Assembly: GCA_947460275.1 (NCBI GenBank)
Contig: CANHHZ010000062.1
Location: 1 to 10,180, forward strand
Direction: 5' to 3'
From: Sphingobacteriaceae bacterium
GTDB lineage: Bacteria > Bacteroidota > Bacteroidia > Sphingobacteriales > Sphingobacteriaceae
DNA: 10,180 nucleotides
In this document: positions 6,506 through 10,180 of the stretch, piece after piece
Layout: every line of letters starts with the position of its first letter
Numbering within the stretch: position 1 is the first letter of the stretch
The notes under the pieces: generated by a model
Database searches by the model: none
What the model was told of the DNA's origin: nothing
The model's input: only the letters and a program-made list of their open reading frames with translations
Translations under genes and position numbers: made by a program

Positions 6506-7387
6506 ATGGCTAATTTAAAAGAAGTAAGAATTCGTATATCATCGGTACAATCTACTCAGCAGATTACCAAAGCTATGAAAATGGTTTCGGCAGCTAAGTT
6601 GAAACGTGCTACCAATGCTATTGTGCAGTTACGTCCGTATGCTAATAAATTGAAAGATATTTTGGGAAATCTTTCTTCGAGTTTAGAAGGTGCTTCATCT
6701 CCTTTTACTCAGGAACGTGAGCCTAACAAGGTTTTAATTGTTGTAGTCACTTCAAATCGTGGTTTGGCAGGTGCTTTTAACATGAACGTAATCAAAGCTA
6801 CAAACAATTTAATTGCCGAAAAATATAGCGAGCAGCTTAAAAAAGGTAATGTTAGCATTGTCGGAATTGGAAAAAAAGGACAGGATTTTTACGAAAAACG
6901 TAACTATAATGTAATTGGTAATAACAACGAAGTTTACGCTGCTTTAACTTTCGAAAACGTGACTAAAATTACCGATACGATCATGTTTGCTTTTGAAAAA
7001 GGGGAATTTGATAGGGTTGAAGTTGTTTACAACCGTTTTAAAAATGCCGCAGTACAAATTATAACCACCGAGCAATTGTTGCCTTTGCCTAAATCGGAAG
7101 CAGTAGTTGAGGTAAAAGCATCAAATATTGATTACATTTTAGAGCCAAACCAAGAAGAAATTGTAACACAATTGATTCCAAAATCAATTAAAATTCAATT
7201 GTACAAAGCGGTTTTAGATTCTCACGCATCAGAACATGGTGCTCGTATGACGTCAATGGACAAAGCAACAGAAAATGCTGGAGATTTGTTAAAAGCATTA
7301 AAATTAGCTTACAACCAAGCCCGTCAGGCTGCAATTACAACCGAGTTAACCGAGATTGTAAGTGGTGCTGCTGCGTTGAATGGATAA
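6506..7387 (+). CDS. atpG: F1Fo ATP synthase subunit gamma
   Basis: Gamma is the central rotor shaft that couples c-ring rotation to conformational change in the head. The protein has 293 residues (E. coli 287). The N-terminal helix carries the signature IRISSVQSTQQITKAMKMVSAAKLKRA (about 9-35). The central Rossmann-like domain has VVTSNRGLAGAFN. The C-terminal helix carries the family signature RMTSMDKATENAGDLL and ends in the conserved TTELTEIVSGAAAL. Both helices of the coiled-coil shaft are therefore intact. It is the last gene of the operon. Its leader is the A-rich aaaagaaa directly after palindrome copy 2. A short CCCC/GGGG palindrome and a strong terminator follow. Confidence 0.97.
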   Translation: MANLKEVRIRISSVQSTQQITKAMKMVSAAKLKRATNAIVQLRPYANKLKDILGNLSSSLEGASSPFTQEREPNKVLIVVVTSNRGLAGAFNMNVIKATNNLIAEKYSEQLKKGNVSIVGIGKKGQDFYEKRNYNVIGNNNEVYAALTFENVTKITDTIMFAFEKGEFDRVEVVYNRFKNAAVQIITTEQLLPLPKSEAVVEVKASNIDYILEPNQEEIVTQLIPKSIKIQLYKAVLDSHASEHGARMTSMDKATENAGDLLKALKLAYNQARQAAITTELTEIVSGAAALNG

Positions 7388-7390
7388 ACA

Positions 7391-7414
7391 CCTCTAACCC
7401 CCTAAAGGGGACTC
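7391..7414. repeat. CCCCT-AA-AGGGG short palindromic element
   Basis: The sequence cctctaaccccctaaagggg and its flank lie 4 bases after the atpG stop. CCCCT (7399-7403) pairs with AGGGG (7406-7410). From memory, near-identical elements recur in intergenic regions of Bacteroidota genomes. With only one copy in the window, its repeat nature cannot be shown here. Confidence 0.55.
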
Positions 7415-7423
7415 TAAAAATAT

Positions 7424-7453
7424 AACCCTTCTCATTTTGGTAAGGGTTTTTTT
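7424..7453 (+). terminator. Rho-independent terminator of the ATP synthase operon
   Basis: AACCCTT (7424-7430) pairs with AAGGGTT (7442-7448) around an 11-base loop. The 3' arm runs into an unbroken tract of seven T (7447-7453). It lies 37 bases after the atpG stop and marks the end of the operon. Confidence 0.85.
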
Positions 7454-7501
7454 GTGAACAACAACCTTAAAAAATTTTGTGCTTTAATTTGGCTATTTGT
7501 A

Positions 7502-7530
7502 TTGTATTTAGCTAATAAATATTATTTTTG
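7502..7530 (+). promoter_or_regulatory. Predicted Bacteroidota promoter for the 71-residue membrane protein
   Basis: TATTTTTG (7523-7530) matches TAnnTTTG exactly. A TTG (7502-7504) lies 18 bases upstream, and a TTTG (7496-7499) a little farther. The box ends 24 bases before the ATG. Together with the terminators on both sides this makes an independent transcription unit. Confidence 0.6.
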
Positions 7531-7554
7531 TAGCACAATTTAAACTTAAATATC

Positions 7555-7770
7555 ATGAGTCAAGATAAAGAAAGAGAACAAAGTATGGAAACAGCTAACC
7601 AAACTTCTATTTACAAGTTAATTTTAGTTGGTATTTTGGTAAGTATTTTAGGTGTTTATTTACGTTTCGCCTTTGATTCTACTACACTTTCTATCATATC
7701 ATGGGCAATTTTGTTTGTGGGTGCTTTTATCTGCTGCAAAGCCGTTTTTAAAATATTAAACGCTAAGTAA
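7555..7770 (+). CDS. Small two-helix membrane protein, function unknown
   Basis: A 71-residue protein with a charged N-terminus (Lys5, Glu6, Arg7, Glu8) and two predicted membrane helices (about 20-38 and 44-63) separated by a short polar turn (DSTT). It has a CC pair at 60-61 and ends in a basic tail (KILNAK). I do not recognise a family. It is likely a real gene because it has a good upstream promoter box, an ATG with an A-rich leader (aacttaaatatc) and its own strong terminator directly downstream. A second ATG at codon 11 is possible, but it would remove only the hydrophilic head. Nothing ties it functionally to ATP synthase, from which it is separated by a terminator. Confidence 0.75.
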   Translation: MSQDKEREQSMETANQTSIYKLILVGILVSILGVYLRFAFDSTTLSIISWAILFVGAFICCKAVFKILNAK

Positions 7771-7793
7771 ACCCAATTTTACTAGCGAAAAGG

Positions 7794-7824
7794 CCATGTC
7801 AACTCTTGTTGATGTGGTTTTTTT
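7794..7824 (+). terminator. Rho-independent terminator of the small membrane protein gene
   Basis: CCATGTCAAC (7794-7803) pairs with GTTGATGTGG (7808-7817) around a TCTT loop, giving ten pairs including two G-U wobbles. Seven T follow (7818-7824). In the opposite transcript the two wobbles become A-C mismatches and there is no U-run, so it should act only on the plus strand. Confidence 0.87.
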
Positions 7825-7894
7825 ATTTTAGTAAAGGCTGAAAATTAAATTGATTGCAATGACAGAATATTGCCTCGTTTTATTATGATCTTTA

Positions 7895-8854
7895 TCAAAT
7901 ACTTTTGTTTGTATTACTTGTTTTTTTATATGTGTTCTTGTAATTCTCCCAGTTATCAGTGAAGAACTTATAATGTTCACAAAGCTTATACATCATACTT
8001 ATCTTTGAAACATATTTTAATCTAGCACCATTATCATTTTCTTTTATCAATCTTCTTGCAAATGCAGGAGAGTATGCTCTTTCAGATCCTATATTTATGG
8101 TTATTGATGTTTCGTTTTCAATTATAACCGTACTTTCTTTTAAAGCTTTCTTTAGAAGATCGAGAATGAAATCGTCAAAAAAATTCGGCGATATAAAATA
8201 TTTACATTCTAATTCAGTATAGAAATAATTGTCGCCTGGGCTGCATCTTCCTTCTTCATAAACATTGAAAAAAACATTTGATAAATATTTTTCAATTCTA
8301 TTTGATATGTAATCATTGTCTAGGTTTTTAAAGGGAATAAGTTTTTCTTTATCATCACAGACCTTAAATACTTTAGTTAATGGATATTCTTTAATTTGAT
8401 TAAATCCAATGTTTAATATTGTACTTGTTTCAGTGGGGAACAAAAAATGAATCGGATTTGATAATATGTAAGCATGATTAGCTTTTGTAGAATAGTCATA
8501 GCTAGTCTCGTTGTATATATGCAACGTTTCTAACGATTCAATCGTTCTAACAAATGAAAGTTCAAAAATAACTTTAGTAGATCCATTGTTTATTATTTTA
8601 AATAATTTTATTTCTTCTATTAAATACCCAAGTATACTTGGTTTATTATATTCTTCATAAAAACTGCCACAACTTAACAACGGTCTATAAGTATAAGTTG
8701 TTTGGTGTTCTTTTTCTTTGACTTCATAAAGGCCAAAGTTTAAATAGCTTTTGTCACTATTAAAACTGTAACCCCTATTAACTGTAAGCACTCCGTTTAA
8801 TTCCTTGATGAATATTACCGAATAAGAATTTCCTAGGGTTAAAACTCGCTTCAT
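7895..8854 (-). CDS. Hypothetical protein, 319 residues, AT-rich orphan
   Basis: I do not recognise this protein. It has no signal peptide and no membrane helix, so it is probably cytoplasmic. It is rich in Asn, Tyr, Phe, Lys and Glu. Predicted strand-rich stretches (VLTVNRGYSF; VIFELSFVRTI) occur in the N-terminal half. The C-terminal half is more helical (FILDLLKKALKES; MMYKLCEHYKFFTDNWENYK) and the tail is basic and low in complexity (KKTSNTNKSI). I see no catalytic motif. GC is low: four 60-base lines that I counted averaged about 27%, against about 32% in the porW-like gene, about 40-48% in ruvC lines and 48% in an atpA line. That fits an accessory or recently acquired gene. It lies downstream of ruvC on the same strand after a 100-base AT-rich gap with no obvious promoter box. 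I see no strong terminator after it. Confidence 0.7.
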   Translation of the reverse strand: MKRVLTLGNSYSVIFIKELNGVLTVNRGYSFNSDKSYLNFGLYEVKEKEHQTTYTYRPLLSCGSFYEEYNKPSILGYLIEEIKLFKIINNGSTKVIFELSFVRTIESLETLHIYNETSYDYSTKANHAYILSNPIHFLFPTETSTILNIGFNQIKEYPLTKVFKVCDDKEKLIPFKNLDNDYISNRIEKYLSNVFFNVYEEGRCSPGDNYFYTELECKYFISPNFFDDFILDLLKKALKESTVIIENETSITINIGSERAYSPAFARRLIKENDNGARLKYVSKISMMYKLCEHYKFFTDNWENYKNTYKKTSNTNKSI

Positions 8855-8954
8855 AAATATATGTTTAGTATGATGTGATTATTCATCAATTTTTTATTTT
8901 TCAAATTTTTTTAAAAAAATTAAAAAACCTTCACAAGCTTTTTAGCTCTTAATC
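8855..8954. other. AT-rich intergenic spacer between ruvC and the orphan gene
   Basis: The spacer is almost wholly A and T, with homopolymer runs such as TTTTTTTAAAAAAA near 8907-8920. On the minus strand a weak AGCT-AAAA-AGCT hairpin just after ruvC is followed, after several bases, by T-runs, so it could be a poor ruvC terminator. No exact TAnnTTTG box is seen for the orphan gene. Confidence 0.4.
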
Positions 8955-9518
8955 CTATTTCACTCTTTTCTTATTGTCCTTTACAAAAGCATCCCAACCA
9001 GAATAAGATTTACCTGTACCGGAAGTGCTTATTTTTTGAAACGAATGACAAACTGCAACGGCCAAACCATCAGTAGCATCTAAAAATTCGGGTGTTTCTT
9101 TAAAGTTGAGCAAGCGTTGCAACATGGCTGCAACTTGTTCTTTGCTCGCTGTTCCTTTTCCGGTTATCGATTGTTTAATTTTACGTGGTGCATATTCTGT
9201 TACCGATATATTACGAGATAAAGCGGCAGCCATGGCAATGCCTTGGGCTCTTCCCAATTTTAACATTACTTGTATGTTTTTACCGTAAAAAGGAGCTTCA
9301 ATGGCCAAAACATCTGGTTTATACTCGTCAATTAAGGCAATGGTTTTTTCGAAAATACGTTGAAGCTTTAAAAAATGATCGTCTAAATGGTCCATTCGCA
9401 CAATGCCCATATTTACCAACTCTATGTTGCTACCTTTCTCTAGCACAACCCCATAGCCCATGATAGCAGTTCCGGGATCAATCCCCATAATAATACGTTC
9501 CTTTTTTTCAGTCAACAT
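8955..9518 (-). CDS. ruvC: Crossover junction endodeoxyribonuclease RuvC
   Basis: RuvC resolves Holliday junctions by paired nicks, acting as a dimer with RuvAB in recombinational repair. The chosen start is the ATG at 9516-9518, giving 187 residues. An ATG ten codons upstream (9546-9548) would add MCKYNAYYCC, which is not family-like and overlaps the divergent promoter. All four catalytic acidic residues are present: Asp14 in GIDPGT, Glu74 in AIEAPFYGKN, and Asp147 and Asp150 in DATDGLAVAVCH. These correspond to E. coli Asp7, Glu66, Asp138 and Asp141. The conserved YAPRKIKQSITGKGTASKEQV block (109-129) is intact. ruvA and ruvB are not adjacent. The C-terminal tail (about 160-187) is basic and hydrophilic. 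Confidence 0.96.
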   Translation of the reverse strand: MLTEKKERIIMGIDPGTAIMGYGVVLEKGSNIELVNMGIVRMDHLDDHFLKLQRIFEKTIALIDEYKPDVLAIEAPFYGKNIQVMLKLGRAQGIAMAAALSRNISVTEYAPRKIKQSITGKGTASKEQVAAMLQRLLNFKETPEFLDATDGLAVAVCHSFQKISTSGTGKSYSGWDAFVKDNKKRVK

Positions 9519-9522
9519 GCAA

Positions 9523-9555
9523 CAATAATAAGCATTATATTTGCACATCCAAAAA
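9523..9555 (-). promoter_or_regulatory. Possible ruvC promoter
   Basis: On the minus strand, TTTTTG (9550-9555), 19 bases, then TATTATTG (9523-9530) fits the Bacteroidota pattern with one mismatch in the -7 box. The box ends only 4 bases before the ruvC ATG, so the transcript would be nearly leaderless. That keeps confidence low. Confidence 0.28.
9536..9543 (+). promoter_or_regulatory. Possible -7 box for the flippase-like gene
   Basis: TATATTTG matches TAnnTTTG exactly and ends 20 bases before the TTG start of the rightward gene. No clear -33 TTG is seen. It lies inside the spacer of the proposed ruvC promoter on the other strand. Confidence 0.4.
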
Positions 9556-9563
9556 GCAAAATT

Positions 9564-10180
9564 TTGACACTTCGTTATAAAAAAATACTTTCGGCTCTGC
9601 TTAAAATTACCATTGTAGTTTTAGCTTTTTGGTTTATTTACACTAAACTTATTGCCAATAACGACCTAAAAAAGTTTGTATTGCTTTTAAAAGCTTTGCC
9701 AAAGGACGAAATATTGGTTACACTTTCTGTAGTTCTCTTTTTGATGTTTGTAAATTGGGGATTGGAAGCCATTAAATGGAAACGTTTAATTAAACCCATA
9801 GAGCCCATCAACTTATGGCTGGCCATAGAATCTGTTTTTTGCGGACTAACTTGGGCGGTATTTACACCAAACAGGTTGGGCGAATACGGTGGAAGGGTGT
9901 TTTTCTTGAGCCCTAAAAGACGAATTACTGGTGTAGTTGCTATGGCGGTAGGTAACATTGGGCAACTGGTTTTAACTAATGTTTTTGGGGCAGTAGCGAT
10001 TTGTTTTTTCATAAATAAGTTTATAACCATCGATTTTGGCTTGTATTTGGCAATTTGTGTAGTCGCTTTTGCATTTGCTTTGTTTTTTGTTGTTTTCTAT
10101 TTTAACATTAAATGGGTAAATGGCATTTTATTGGCTATCAAGTTTACTAGAAAATATAAGAAGTTTTACGCAGTACTAGC
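9564..10180 (+). CDS. Flippase-like / LPG-synthase transmembrane-domain protein (C-terminus missing)
   Basis: The frame is open from a TTG (9564-9566) to the right edge, 205 codons plus two bases. There is no in-frame ATG near the start, and the TTG follows the only -7 box at a suitable distance. The protein is highly hydrophobic, with membrane helices at about 9-28, 50-68, 122-150 (one or two) and 158-180. The motif TPNRLGEYGGR (101-111), followed by a hydrophobic FFL, is the hallmark of the lysylphosphatidylglycerol synthase transmembrane domain (UPF0104 or flippase-like) family. Known: that domain flips or binds lipids in MprF, but stand-alone Bacteroidota members, usually about 300-350 residues, have no assigned substrate. 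The family call is good; the function is inferred to be lipid or lipid-linked transport in the inner membrane. It is divergent from ruvC with a 45-base gap. Confidence 0.82.
   Translation, partial: MTLRYKKILSALLKITIVVLAFWFIYTKLIANNDLKKFVLLLKALPKDEILVTLSVVLFLMFVNWGLEAIKWKRLIKPIEPINLWLAIESVFCGLTWAVFTPNRLGEYGGRVFFLSPKRRITGVVAMAVGNIGQLVLTNVFGAVAICFFINKFITIDFGLYLAICVVAFAFALFFVVFYFNIKWVNGILLAIKFTRKYKKFYAVL

Noticed and set aside
9106..9463. Rightward open frames inside ruvC
   Set aside because: They are antisense to the RuvC catalytic blocks, which are fully conserved on the minus strand.
9519..9548. Ten-codon N-terminal extension of RuvC from the upstream ATG
   Set aside because: The added residues (MCKYNAYYCC) are not like RuvC N-termini and the stretch overlaps predicted promoter boxes; the 187-residue form fits the family.
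9638..10030. A 130-codon minus-strand frame
   Set aside because: It is antisense to the flippase-like gene, whose membrane helices and TPNRLGEYGGR motif make the plus strand the coding one.

Overview
The window looks like a chromosomal stretch from a Bacteroidota bacterium, most likely of the Sphingobacteriaceae (Pedobacter-like). The evidence is the type IX secretion lipoprotein next to ATP synthase, an ATP synthase operon without atpD/atpC, an AtpB with a signal peptide and His-rich N-terminal domain, several matches to the Bacteroidota promoter box TAnnTTTG, A-rich leaders without clear Shine-Dalgarno sequences, and low to moderate GC. The genus is an inference; no rRNA is present.

Layout. 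Positions 1-1385 (minus) carry the N-terminal half of a TPR lipoprotein resembling PorW/SprE of the type IX secretion system. A short divergent promoter region (1386-1494) separates it from the rightward ATP synthase operon: atpZ, a four-helix AtpI-like protein, atpB (a), atpE (c), atpF (b), atpH (delta), atpA (alpha) and atpG (gamma), ending at a rho-independent terminator near 7424-7453. The beta and epsilon genes are not here, so they must be encoded elsewhere. A promoter-gene-terminator unit for a 71-residue two-helix membrane protein follows (7502-7824). On the minus strand come an AT-rich orphan gene of unknown function (7895-8854) and ruvC (8955-9518). Divergent from ruvC is the start of a polytopic flippase-like (LPG-synthase transmembrane domain) protein that runs off the right edge.

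How the genes work together. The operon encodes all of Fo (a, b, c), three of the five F1 subunits (alpha, gamma, delta) and two small membrane proteins expected to help assembly. The motor is predicted to be proton-coupled: subunit c has the conserved Glu54 but lacks the usual Na+ ligands, and subunit a has Arg302 with a His311/Glu344 pair that is swapped relative to E. coli. PorW/SprE belongs to a secretion machine powered by proton-motive force, but any functional link to its neighbour is only inferred.

The most interesting non-coding signals are two copies of a GAGAT/ATCTC-rich imperfect palindrome. They fill the atpF-atpH and atpA-atpG gaps and abut the downstream start codons. There is also a strong stem-loop between atpE and atpF that could adjust subunit stoichiometry. 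I found no clear new multi-gene system. The best candidates for new biology are these intra-operon elements and the 319-residue orphan.
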